A stretch of 64,000 bases of DNA from Planctomycetaceae bacterium (lineage in GTDB: Bacteria > Planctomycetota > UBA1135 > GCA-002686595). The position numbers were made by a program, and so were the translations under genes. Shown here piece by piece: positions 24,756-32,947 of this stretch (position 1 is the stretch's first letter; each line of letters starts with the position of its first letter). The notes beneath the pieces are model-generated. The model did not search any database, was not told the DNA's origin, and saw only the letters and a program-made list of their open reading frames with translations. The stretch is from assembly GCA_016125265.1 (NCBI GenBank), contig WGMC01000024.1, positions 1-64,000 of the forward strand, in the 5' to 3' direction.

Positions 24756-26003
24756 TCAGGAATCTCCAGGGGGCGCCGAGAGTCCCGGCAGTCCGGCGTC
24801 GCGCCAACGGCGGGCGTCGACCCGGGGCAGGGCGATGCGCAAACGGCCGTCCAGGAAGGGAGCTTGCACGTCCCCGCGGGAACTGGATCCGTCGAAGAGG
24901 TCGAGCAGGGCGAGGTTCCCCTCCAACGAGAGGCGCGCGCGGTCCGCGAAGAGGAGGCGCTGCACGCGGCCCTCCTGATCGTGCACCTCGAGCGCCAGGT
25001 CCCGCAGTTCGTCGCCCAGGACGCCGCCTAGGAACGACACGCGGTGGCGTTCGCCCGCGACGGCCTCGGCCAGGAGTTCGTTCAGCTTGAGGCGCACGAG
25101 CGGCAGCGACCAGCGCCCGTCGTCGACTGGGCTCGCCAGTTCGCCGTCGTCGAAGAGTTCGGGGAAGGCCTCGGCGAACGGCACCGGATCGACGTGGCGC
25201 AGCGCGATGCGCCGTTCGCCGCCCGCGAAGGGGCGCTCCTCGCCGCCCGCGGTCTCCTTGCCCGCGAGCAGCGCGATGGTCAACGTGCGGCCCGTGCGGC
25301 TGCCGGAGAGGTGCAGGGCCTCGGCGCTCAGACTGCCCGCGAGCCGGCCGTCGCCGTCCAGGGTGCGAAACACGACAGGCCCCCAACCGCGTTCGCGCGC
25401 GAGCCCGGCCTCGACCAGATCGAGCCCAAAGACGCCGTGCACACGCAGCAACGCGTTGAAGCGGCGCGCGCGGTCCGCGGCGTCGTCGAGGAACGCCTGC
25501 TCGCGTTCGGCGCGCTCCCTCGCTTCGCGCGCTTCCACCGACTCCTTTGCAAGCGCCCCCGCCGAACCCTCGGGCGGTGCCAGTCCGAGGGCCGCGCGCA
25601 GCGCCTCGTCGAACGCCGAGCCCTGGCCCAACACGGCTCCGGGCGCCAGGCTCGCGACACCGCGCTGGAAGCCCAGGAACTGCTGCTCGCGCTCCACGCG
25701 CCGGTCCAGTTCCCGCGCCGCCCGGGCGCCGACCTCTTCGAGGCGCGCGCGCAGGTCCGCCTGCGCCCGCTCCGCTATTCGCAGTTCTTCGGCGAGCGCC
25801 GCCGTCCTGAGTTCCTCGGCGCGGAGCAACGCGCGGCCCGCGCCCTCCGCCTGGCGGGCGCCGACGGCGTACCCGATGGCGGCGGCCACCGCGAGCGCCA
25901 CCACCCACGCCGCCGCCCACACCAGTGCGCGGAGGGAAGCGCCGCCCGCGCGCGGCGCAGCCTGGGTACTCTGGCGGTGGATCCCCAGGGCGGGCCCCTT
26001 CAC
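24756..26003 (-). CDS. Single-span membrane protein with coiled-coil and C-terminal domain, unknown
   Basis: I do not recognise this 415-aa protein. After about 20 polar residues it has one membrane span (ALVWAAAWVVALAVAAAIGYAVG), then a helical Glu/Arg/Ala-rich coiled coil and a beta-rich C-terminal part. That part includes RVHGVFGLDLVEAGL, LHLSGSRTGRTLTIALLAG and LGDELRDLALEVHDQEG, suggesting a two-lobe extracytoplasmic domain. The GTG at 26003 overlaps the upstream stop (GTGA), and this start leaves a clean membrane anchor. It is paired with the next gene upstream, which also has a single N-terminal span. Confidence 0.6.
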   Translation of the reverse strand: MKGPALGIHRQSTQAAPRAGGASLRALVWAAAWVVALAVAAAIGYAVGARQAEGAGRALLRAEELRTAALAEELRIAERAQADLRARLEEVGARAARELDRRVEREQQFLGFQRGVASLAPGAVLGQGSAFDEALRAALGLAPPEGSAGALAKESVEAREARERAEREQAFLDDAADRARRFNALLRVHGVFGLDLVEAGLARERGWGPVVFRTLDGDGRLAGSLSAEALHLSGSRTGRTLTIALLAGKETAGGEERPFAGGERRIALRHVDPVPFAEAFPELFDDGELASPVDDGRWSLPLVRLKLNELLAEAVAGERHRVSFLGGVLGDELRDLALEVHDQEGRVQRLLFADRARLSLEGNLALLDLFDGSSSRGDVQAPFLDGRLRIALPRVDARRWRDAGLPGLSAPPGDS

Positions 26004-26707
26004 CGGGGCCCCTGGGTGGGTTCGACACCGGCCAGGCGCTCGGGTGCAAGCTTCAGGGTCGAACCCGGCAATTGGCCGCTCGCCACGGTGCTCGGCGCCA
26101 GGGGCACCACGAAGGTGCTCTCCAAACCCAACTCCGCGTGCGCTCCCACCAGGCGGGCACCGGCGCGGGGAGCGCGGCCCCACAGCACCGTCACCGTGCC
26201 GCCGGCGACGGAACCCGGGGCGGAAAGCAGCCCCAACACCGGATCCGTCACACCCTGCGGATCCGCGTCGGGCGCCACGAGGCGAACCAATGGCACGAGG
26301 GCCACGCCCTCGTCGTCCTCGATCCGGACGTCGCGGTTCGGCTGTGCGCCCTTGGGCAGGTGCGCGCAGCATTCGAGACGGAACGGCTGCCCGGGCTCGA
26401 GCCCGAGCCGCGCTGCGAGCGCCTCCGCATCGAACACCTGGCGCTCAGGTTCCCGGAAGAGCGGCGCCAGGCGCACGACCAACCCCGAGGAGTTGTGGCC
26501 GAGCCACACACCGACATCGGATTCGGGCACCGCGTTGCGCGGCGCCCGCGCGACATGATCCCGGTTCGAGTCGCGATCGACGTCGCGGCGCAGCGTGCGA
26601 GTGCCGACGGCGAAAGCGACGAGCGCCGCGAGGACGACCACGGACGGGCCGAACGGCCCCGTCGTGGGACGCCCGCGCGGCCCGACTCGATGTGTGTTCG
26701 AACCCAT
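26000..26707 (-). CDS. Membrane-anchored protein of unknown function
   Basis: This 235-aa protein has a short basic N terminus, a single hydrophobic span around residues 20-36 and then an extracytoplasmic domain with many beta-type stretches (VPLVRLVAPDADP, VTVLWGRAPRAG, STFVVPLAP). Two Cys in RLECCAHLPKG are the only notable residues. No family is recognised. Its stop overlaps the start of the larger single-span protein, so both are probably made together and may form a complex at the membrane. Confidence 0.55.
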   Translation of the reverse strand: MGSNTHRVGPRGRPTTGPFGPSVVVLAALVAFAVGTRTLRRDVDRDSNRDHVARAPRNAVPESDVGVWLGHNSSGLVVRLAPLFREPERQVFDAEALAARLGLEPGQPFRLECCAHLPKGAQPNRDVRIEDDEGVALVPLVRLVAPDADPQGVTDPVLGLLSAPGSVAGGTVTVLWGRAPRAGARLVGAHAELGLESTFVVPLAPSTVASGQLPGSTLKLAPERLAGVEPTQGPR

Positions 26708-26765
26708 GCTGACTCGATCGGCGCGGGGGGGACGGCGAGGGGGGGGCGCGGTGCGGCGGGCCCGC

Positions 26766-27581
26766 TCAGGCGTCCTTCCAGTCCTCGTTCTTGTTGTGGT
26801 TCCACCAGCGCTGCCAGGCCTGCAGGTCGGGCTCGTCGTGGTTGGTGAGCGCCTTCATGGAACCGATGATCGGCGTGGAGATCGTGTCCAAACGCTTGCG
26901 CGCCTCCTGGTCCGTCGTGTCCGAGTCGACCGTGTTCTTCACCGGCATGATCGTCTCGAGCAGTTCCTTGAAGATCTGCTTGCGCATCTTCTGCTCGACA
27001 CCCGCGAAGTGCCCGAGGGATTCGGCGGCAGCGGCTTGGATGGCGGCGTCGTAGTTCTTCAGCAGGTCCATCAAATCCTTGATGCCCGGCTCGTACTTCG
27101 CCGCGCCAACCGCCAGGATCAGCTCGCGCCGCGCCTTGGGTTTCTCCTTCAAGTTCTTGTGGTCGAGATTCTTCTGCGCGACCTTGCCGCCGACCTCACC
27201 CATGCGTCCGAGGGCCGCGGCCGCCGCGAGGGCCACACGCTCGTCCGGCTGGTCCTGCGCCAGGTCCTTGCGCTTCTCGCCCAAACTGTCCCCGAGGGCC
27301 TTCGCCATCGACTCGCGGTCCTTCGGTCCGCTGGCCTCGAACTCGGTCAAGAACTTGGCGATCACCTCGACCGCTTCGGCGTCTTTTTCTCCGCGCGCCT
27401 TCAGTGCATCGCCGAACTCCTCGATGAGCGCCTTCACTTCCGGGCGCTTGTCGGGAACCTCGTCGGTCGACTGCAGGGGAGCGACGGGGACCGCGGCGAA
27501 TGCCGAGCGCACGCCGAGCGGCGCCGCGGCGACAAGGAGGAAACAAAGGGCTGTGCAAAGCTTCTGCATCGCGTTCCGCAT
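26766..27581 (-). CDS. Secreted HEAT-repeat-like protein
   Basis: This 271-aa protein begins with a signal peptide ending near AFAAVPVA. The body is helical and repetitive, with HEAT-like pairs such as ERVALAAAAALGRMGEVGGK, ARRELILAVGAAK and AIQAAAAESLGHFAGVE. The C-terminal QAWQRWWNHNKNEDWK is distinctive: a WW-N ending is shared by secreted HEAT proteins in Planctomycetes. It is probably a binding scaffold in the periplasm. Alternative starts at 27632 and 27569 are possible; 27581 gives a good signal peptide. Confidence 0.7.
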   Translation of the reverse strand: MRNAMQKLCTALCFLLVAAAPLGVRSAFAAVPVAPLQSTDEVPDKRPEVKALIEEFGDALKARGEKDAEAVEVIAKFLTEFEASGPKDRESMAKALGDSLGEKRKDLAQDQPDERVALAAAAALGRMGEVGGKVAQKNLDHKNLKEKPKARRELILAVGAAKYEPGIKDLMDLLKNYDAAIQAAAAESLGHFAGVEQKMRKQIFKELLETIMPVKNTVDSDTTDQEARKRLDTISTPIIGSMKALTNHDEPDLQAWQRWWNHNKNEDWKDA

Positions 27582-27664
27582 CCGATCTTCAGAGTCCAAG
27601 GGTGTGGTCGCCGGGGGGGCGAACCGTGCCAAGGGACCTTGTAGCCTCTACGACCGCACGAGTC

Positions 27665-28546
27665 TCAAGGATCTTCCGCGCGGCCCGTGAGTTCGCGTTC
27701 ACAAAGTTCGCGCCAGTGGGCCGCCAGGGCCCGCGCGAGGGCTCCCTCGGCGCCCGGGAGTACCGCGGCGCGCCCCAGGAGGCCCCGGGCGCCGCGCACG
27801 CCGGAGACGGAACCGAGCAACAACACCTCGTCCGCGCCCTCCAGTTCGTCGGGGCGGACGGCCCTGTCGCTCCAGTGTTTCCCCGCCGGGGCGTCCCGTT
27901 CTCCGGGGAAGGTGTCCGCCAACAGCGCCCGGGCCACCCCTTCGAGCGTCCCGGCACCCGCCCCGGGCGCCACGACCCGCTCGCCCAGCCGGACCAGGAG
28001 GCACGCGGCGCTGGCGCCGACCACACCGCCCCATCCGTCCTCGAGCAGCACGTCGTCCGCCCCGCAGCGACGCGCCTCGGACAGCGCCAGATGGCGCGCC
28101 AAGCGGCCCACGTGTTTGTGGCGCCCCAGTGGATCGCCGGCGGTCCACCGCGGGCCAGCGCGCGCCAGGAGCGGCGGCCCCTGGACCGCCACTGGCCGCG
28201 GCATCAGGGCGAGGTGCGCGCCCACCCCGTCGGGCGCGGCGGATACGTGCACACGCAGCGCCCCCGCTTGCACCGCGGGAATGCGAGGTCCCAAGTGCGC
28301 GAGAGCCCGACCCAACTCAGCGAGGTCGAGCGGCAGCCCGAACGCCGCGCAATCGCGCGCCAGGCGCTCCACGTGCCGCCGCCAGAAGAGCGCGCGGCCC
28401 TCCCGCCACGGCGCGGTCGTGAACACCGCGCGACCGAAGAGCAGACCGACATCGCCCAGCGGCCAACGCGCCTCGGCGAGGGGCAGCACCTCACCCCCCA
28501 CCCAGACGGGCCAATCGCGCGGTGTCGTGGGTTCGCCGGCGCTCAC
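27665..28546 (-). CDS. pabC: Aminotransferase class IV, 4-amino-4-deoxychorismate lyase-like
   Basis: This 293-aa fold-type IV PLP protein follows pabB directly (GTG start overlaps its stop, GTGA), so a role as aminodeoxychorismate lyase in folate synthesis is likely. The PLP lysine is probably Lys144 in PLGRHKHVGRLARHLAL, followed by GADDVLLEDGWGGVV. In most class IV enzymes a Glu follows this G-x-V segment; here it is Gly177 (VVGASAACLL). The later TP motif is also altered to APG. A D-amino acid or branched-chain transaminase is therefore not favoured, but full lyase activity needs a test. Confidence 0.75.
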   Translation of the reverse strand: MSAGEPTTPRDWPVWVGGEVLPLAEARWPLGDVGLLFGRAVFTTAPWREGRALFWRRHVERLARDCAAFGLPLDLAELGRALAHLGPRIPAVQAGALRVHVSAAPDGVGAHLALMPRPVAVQGPPLLARAGPRWTAGDPLGRHKHVGRLARHLALSEARRCGADDVLLEDGWGGVVGASAACLLVRLGERVVAPGAGAGTLEGVARALLADTFPGERDAPAGKHWSDRAVRPDELEGADEVLLLGSVSGVRGARGLLGRAAVLPGAEGALARALAAHWRELCERELTGRAEDP

Positions 28547-29973
28547 GGCGCGTCTCCCTCCAGAACCTCGAGAAGGTGCCGCGCCTTGTGCAGTGTCTCC
28601 TCGTCCTCGAGCTCCGGCAGCGAGCCCCACGTGATGCCGCCGCCCACGCGCAGGGACACTTCGCCGCCGTGCGGCCCGAGCTCCGCGCGCGGGCGCCACA
28701 ACACACTGCGGATCAGCACGTTGAAGCAGGCGCGACCGTCGTTCGACAGGAAACCGAAGCTGCCCGTGAAGAAGCCGCGGCCCTCGCGTTCCAGCGCGGC
28801 GATGCACTCCATCGCCGCGAGTTTCGGCGCGCCGGTGATCGAACTCGCGGGAAAGACAGCGGCGAGCGCGTCCAGCGCGTCCACTTCCGGCAGGCGCTCC
28901 GCGCGTACGTCGGCCATCAGGTGGTGCACACCGGCGTAACTCTCGAGTTCGGGGAAACGCGCCACGTTCACCGTGCCCGTCCGGGCGATCCGACCGAGGT
29001 CGTTGCGCACGAGATCGACGATCATCGCGAGTTCGGCGCGCTCCTTCGGATCCGCGAGCAGCGCGCGCGCGAGCCGCGCGTCGACGTCCGCATCCGGGGA
29101 CCGCGGCGCGGTGCCCTTGATCGGGCGCACGTGCAACGTGTCGCCGACGACGCGCAGCAGCAACTCCGGCGAGTGGCTGCTGAGCGCGCCGCCCTCCCGC
29201 CCGGCGAAGGTCAGGTACCCGCCGTAGGGCACGGGGTTGCGGGCGCGCAAGGCGAGGTGCAATGCGACCGGGTGCCCCTCGACCGCGCGGGTGAAACGGT
29301 GCGCGAGGTTCGCCTGGTAGACGTCGCCCGTGCGGATCCAGCGCCGCAGCGCGTCGACCCGCGCGCGGTGCACGAAACCCGGTGTGTGGCGCACGAGCGG
29401 ACCCGCGGGGCGCAGCGGAGCGAGCGGCGCGGGCGGCGCGGCGAGGCGCGCCATCACGTCGTGTTCGCGCTGCGCGGTCGTGCCCTCGCCGCGTTCGTCC
29501 AGGACGAGCCACGTGCGCCCGCTGGGGTGGTGCCAGAGGAGGAAGTCGCGCACGATGCGGCCCTCGATCGGCGCTGGCGACCACGGTTCCCCGGGCAACC
29601 CGACAGGGTCCCCCGCGCAGCCCAACTCGTATCCCAGGGCCCCCAAGAATCCGCCGCAGAACGGCGCGTCCGCCAACTCCGCGGGCCAGCCCTCCGGAAC
29701 ACCGGCGGCAGGCAGCACACCGCCCGCCTCGAGCGCCACGCGCAGACCGACCAGGTCCCGCGGCGGTCCGACGAGGGCCTCGCCGGCCAGCGCCAAAACG
29801 CTCCACACACGCGGTTCGCCGCCGCTCGAGTCGACCGCGGCGAGGTGCGGCAGGTCCGCAAAGGTCCGCATCGCGGCCGCGAGATCCGGCGCGCCCCGGG
29901 GGAGCTCGTGCACCCGGACCCGGCGGCGCGCCGGGGAGCTCGGGACGGACGCAGGTTGGGAGGCGTGTGCCAC
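28543..29973 (-). CDS. pabB: Aminodeoxychorismate synthase component I
   Basis: This 476-aa chorismate-binding enzyme belongs to the PabB/TrpE family. Visible motifs are the VYQANLAHRFT segment, RPIKGTAPR, the DLVRNDLGRI motif, FPASSITGAPKLAAMECI and a C-terminal SLRVGGGITWGS. The PIKGT form fits PabB rather than TrpE. It should aminate chorismate with a glutaminase partner. No pabA lies in the window, so a shared glutaminase elsewhere is likely. The GTG start at 29973 gives the usual N-terminal length; the frame continues upstream but is antisense to another gene. Confidence 0.92.
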   Translation of the reverse strand: MAHASQPASVPSSPARRRVRVHELPRGAPDLAAAMRTFADLPHLAAVDSSGGEPRVWSVLALAGEALVGPPRDLVGLRVALEAGGVLPAAGVPEGWPAELADAPFCGGFLGALGYELGCAGDPVGLPGEPWSPAPIEGRIVRDFLLWHHPSGRTWLVLDERGEGTTAQREHDVMARLAAPPAPLAPLRPAGPLVRHTPGFVHRARVDALRRWIRTGDVYQANLAHRFTRAVEGHPVALHLALRARNPVPYGGYLTFAGREGGALSSHSPELLLRVVGDTLHVRPIKGTAPRSPDADVDARLARALLADPKERAELAMIVDLVRNDLGRIARTGTVNVARFPELESYAGVHHLMADVRAERLPEVDALDALAAVFPASSITGAPKLAAMECIAALEREGRGFFTGSFGFLSNDGRACFNVLIRSVLWRPRAELGPHGGEVSLRVGGGITWGSLPELEDEETLHKARHLLEVLEGDAP

Positions 29974-30378
29974 GGGCGCCGGATCGTAGCGCGCGGGACC
30001 GGGGCGTCCGCGTACAGAGATCGCACCCGAGACTTGCCTAGGGCGCGGGAAACAAAAGCGCTGGCGACCGATAAGAGACCAGCAGGCGCGGTGTCCTTCC
30101 CTACCCCAGCGCGCGGCTCCCCCATGACGACGCCGGTAGGCGAGGACCACCATTCGCACACGCTGGCCCGTGTGGCGGAGCCCCCCAGACAGCCCGTTGG
30201 CCCGCGTGCGCAGGCCGCGCCGCTGTCGCAGGCTGCGTCGCAGTTGCAGGCCGCCCCGCGAGTATTGGCCGCGCGGCGAGTATTGGCCGCGCGGCGAGTA
30301 TTGGCTGCGCCGCGAGTTCTGGCTGCGCGGCGAAGTCACTGGACCGCGCGCGCGGCCTCGCCGTGGCGCTTCCTCGGA
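29974..30378. other. Divergent intergenic region with repeats
   Basis: About 405 bp separate pabB from the redox lipoprotein gene. Its right half contains an 18-bp tandem array described separately. No promoter box is obvious. An in-frame ATG at 30124 would add an 85-residue low-complexity extension to the downstream protein; it is not accepted because a lipoprotein signal begins at 30379. Confidence 0.5.
30259..30330. repeat. 18-bp tandem repeat, four units
   Basis: Four 18-bp units (30259-30276, 30277-30294, 30295-30312, 30313-30330) are based on cgagtattggccgcgcgg. The first two are identical, and the later ones carry a few changes. Because the period is a multiple of three it is read without a break in the frame of the downstream gene, but it lies upstream of the likely start. 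Confidence 0.9.
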
Positions 30379-32265
30379 ATGGACCTCCTGCGCAACCTCG
30401 GGTTGCCCTGGTTGGCGGCGGCCGCACTCGCGTGCGCGCCGAACGCCGACGTCGAGCCGAGCGAGCCCGCTCCGGACCCCAGTCCGGTGGCGCTGGGCAG
30501 TTCGATCCCCGACGTTCAGGTGACCGACCGCCACTTCCTGCCGCGTTTCCTGTCGGAGGTCGGCCCCGCGGACGCGACCGTGTTGGTGTTCACGGCCGCG
30601 GGTTGTCCCCTGGCCGCGCGCTACCTGCCGCGCCTCGGCGAACTCGAGCGCACCTACCGCGACCGCGGTGTCCGATTCGTCGGCATCGACGTCGGCCCGG
30701 CGTCGATGGCAGAGGCGATGGACCAGGCCTTCGAACACGGCGTCGAGTTCCACTTCGTCAAGGACTTCGACGGGGCGGCCGCGGCGTCGGTGGGCGCGAC
30801 CCGCTCGCCACAAGTCGCCGTGCTCGACGCCCAACGTGTGTTGCGCTACCGCGGGCGTGTCGACGGCCAGTACCGGCTGGCCGGTGTGCGCCCCGACGCG
30901 GGCCGCGAGGATCTGATCGAAGCGCTGGAGGACGTGCTGGCCGGCCGCGACGTGCGTGTGCCCGAAACGGCAACGGACGGCTGCCCGCTCGAGGTCGAGG
31001 AGATCGCGGCCGACGGCAACCTGACGTGGAGCGAGCACGTGGGACCGCTTTTTGCGCGCCACTGCGCGCCGTGCCATGAACCGGGGGCGCCGGGGCCGTT
31101 CCGACTCGACGACTACGACAGTGTGTTCCGCCGCCGCGGTGTGGTCGCCGAAGTGGTGAAGGAGCGCCGCATGCCGCCCTGGTACGCCCACCCGGACCAC
31201 GGCCGGTTCGCCAACGACCGGTCCCTGCCGCCGCGCGACCGCCGCACGATCCTCGCGTGGCTGGCCGCCGACGCGCCCCAAGGCAAAGTGCAGAGCGAAC
31301 CCGTGCCGGAACTCCGCGGCGAGTGGCGCATCGGCGAACCCGACCTGGTGCTCGACGCCCCGTCCACGTCCGTGCCCGCGGACGGATTCCTCGACTACGT
31401 CAACGTGGAACTCGGGCACGTCTTCGAACGCGACACCTGGGTCGAGGCGGTCGAGATCCTGCCCTCCGAGCGCGCGGTGGTGCACCACGCCCAGGCCATG
31501 TACCTGGAAGCCGAGCGATTGGGCCAGGACGAGGAGTGGTTCCGCTGGGGTCGCCTGCTCGCCGTCTACGTGCCAGGACGCGAGGCCGTCGAGAACACAC
31601 CGGGTACGGCTTTCCTGATCCCGGCGGGTTCCGCCCTCTGCCTGCAGATCCACTACGTGCCCAACGGACGGGCCACCCTAGATGCACCGCGCGTGGGGCT
31701 GCGATTCCCCCGGCTGCCGGTGCAGCAGCGGTTGCGCTGCCTGGCCCTGACCGACGTCGACCTGGTCGTGCCGCCGATGGAGCCGGCCTTCGGTGTCAGC
31801 TCCCAACGCTCGGTCGACATGGTCTCCGAACTGGTCGTGCACAGCGTGCTGCCCCACATGCATCTGCGCGGTCGGGACGCCGAGCTGCGCGCGATCTATC
31901 CGGACCGTCGCGAGGAAATCCTGCTGCGCGTGCCGAACTACAACTTCGATTGGCAGCTCGACTACCACTGGCCGCCGGGGGCGAAACGCTTCCCGCCGGG
32001 CACGGAGTTCCGTTTCACCGCCCGCTTCGACAACTCGCCGTTCAACGCGTTCAACCCGGATCCCAGCGCCTCCGTGCCCTTCGGCGAGCGCACGACGGAC
32101 GAGATGTTCTACGCGTGGCTCTTCTACACCGTCGCGGGCGAGCAGTTGGCCCTGGCCGTGGATCCGCGCACCGGGCAAGCCGTTTCGAGCTTCCAACGGG
32201 AACCGCCGACGCGGCGCAACCAACGTCCGGCGGTTAAGCCGGGCGGCGCGGGTTTGCGACGTTAG
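30379..32265 (+). CDS. Redoxin / cytochrome c / copper monooxygenase-like lipoprotein
   Basis: This 628-aa protein joins three parts. A lipoprotein signal gives Cys19 in AALACAP. A redoxin domain follows, with one Cys (Cys76 in AAGCPLAARYLPRL). A heme c site comes next: CAPCH at 229-233, in a cytochrome-like segment continuing to RRMPPWYAHPDHGRFANDRSL. The C-terminal half resembles copper type II ascorbate-dependent monooxygenases: HH at 369-370, HSVLPHMH with His493 and His495, and a possible Met ligand at 576 (DEMFYAW). It should work in the periplasm as a redox enzyme. Related architectures are known in Planctomycetes and Acidobacteria, but their substrates are not. Confidence 0.85.
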   Translation: MDLLRNLGLPWLAAAALACAPNADVEPSEPAPDPSPVALGSSIPDVQVTDRHFLPRFLSEVGPADATVLVFTAAGCPLAARYLPRLGELERTYRDRGVRFVGIDVGPASMAEAMDQAFEHGVEFHFVKDFDGAAAASVGATRSPQVAVLDAQRVLRYRGRVDGQYRLAGVRPDAGREDLIEALEDVLAGRDVRVPETATDGCPLEVEEIAADGNLTWSEHVGPLFARHCAPCHEPGAPGPFRLDDYDSVFRRRGVVAEVVKERRMPPWYAHPDHGRFANDRSLPPRDRRTILAWLAADAPQGKVQSEPVPELRGEWRIGEPDLVLDAPSTSVPADGFLDYVNVELGHVFERDTWVEAVEILPSERAVVHHAQAMYLEAERLGQDEEWFRWGRLLAVYVPGREAVENTPGTAFLIPAGSALCLQIHYVPNGRATLDAPRVGLRFPRLPVQQRLRCLALTDVDLVVPPMEPAFGVSSQRSVDMVSELVVHSVLPHMHLRGRDAELRAIYPDRREEILLRVPNYNFDWQLDYHWPPGAKRFPPGTEFRFTARFDNSPFNAFNPDPSASVPFGERTTDEMFYAWLFYTVAGEQLALAVDPRTGQAVSSFQREPPTRRNQRPAVKPGGAGLRR

Positions 32266-32271
32266 ACGGGT

Positions 32272-32829
32272 TCAGGGTCGTCCTACGGCGCTGCCCGAAC
32301 CACCGGCGCGTTTCGCCAACGCGAGCAGTTCGCCCTCGGGCAACACGTGGGCGAACAGCGGTTCGTCGAAGGCCCCCAGGGCGCGGTAGAAGTCCTGGGC
32401 CTCGACGTTCCACGCGCGTGTGGCCCACCACAGGTAGCGGCGGCCGGCGGCGACGGTGTGCTCCGCCGCCGCGACGAGCAACGCGCTTCCCACCCCGCGG
32501 CGCCGCGCCGAAGCCGTGACGTGCATGTCGTTGAGGTAGTAGCCGGGCGCGCCCCAACCCGTTTCGTAGGCCGGCACCAACAGCGCGTAGCCGACCGCGC
32601 TGCCCTGCAATTCCGCGAGCAGCGCCACGAAGTGCGGCTCGGGTCCAAACCCGTCGCGCAGGATCACGTCGGGCGTGAAGTTCTCCGTGGGGTCGCCCTG
32701 GTGCGCGTTCAGCTCGGCGGCGAGGCGCGCGAGGTCCTCGGCGTCCTCCCGGCGGGCGAGACGCACCTTTGGCGCCGGCTCCGGGGGACTGGGAAACGGA
32801 GGTTCGGGTCGTACCGAGGAAGTGGGCAT
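32272..32829 (-). CDS. GNAT-family N-acetyltransferase
   Basis: This 185-aa protein has the GNAT fold. The N-terminal strand-helix reads VRLARREDAEDLARLAAEL, and the acetyl-CoA site is DMHVTASARRRGVGSALLVAAAE with the R-x-x-G-x-G/A core RRRGVG. LWWATRAWNVEAQDFYRALGA is the C-terminal part. The AYETGWGAPGYYLNDMHV segment resembles diamine and thialysine acetyltransferases, so a polyamine-type or small amine substrate is possible. The 6-bp gap to the convergent redox gene contains no terminator that I can see. Confidence 0.85.
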   Translation of the reverse strand: MPTSSVRPEPPFPSPPEPAPKVRLARREDAEDLARLAAELNAHQGDPTENFTPDVILRDGFGPEPHFVALLAELQGSAVGYALLVPAYETGWGAPGYYLNDMHVTASARRRGVGSALLVAAAEHTVAAGRRYLWWATRAWNVEAQDFYRALGAFDEPLFAHVLPEGELLALAKRAGGSGSAVGRP

Positions 32830-32947
32830 GGGCGCTGGGGTGGGCCGGGGAGTCGCGGGTCCGGCGAGGCCGCGGATTCTAGCGACGTCCACTGCGTTCC
32901 CAACGGCCGCCGCGGGAGCACGCCCCCCGCCCCACCCGCGGCCCCCC

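Noticed and set aside
30124..30378. N-terminal extension of the redox lipoprotein from an upstream ATG
   Set aside because: It would add a repetitive Ala/Arg-rich stretch before a normal lipoprotein signal. The start at 30379 is much more likely.
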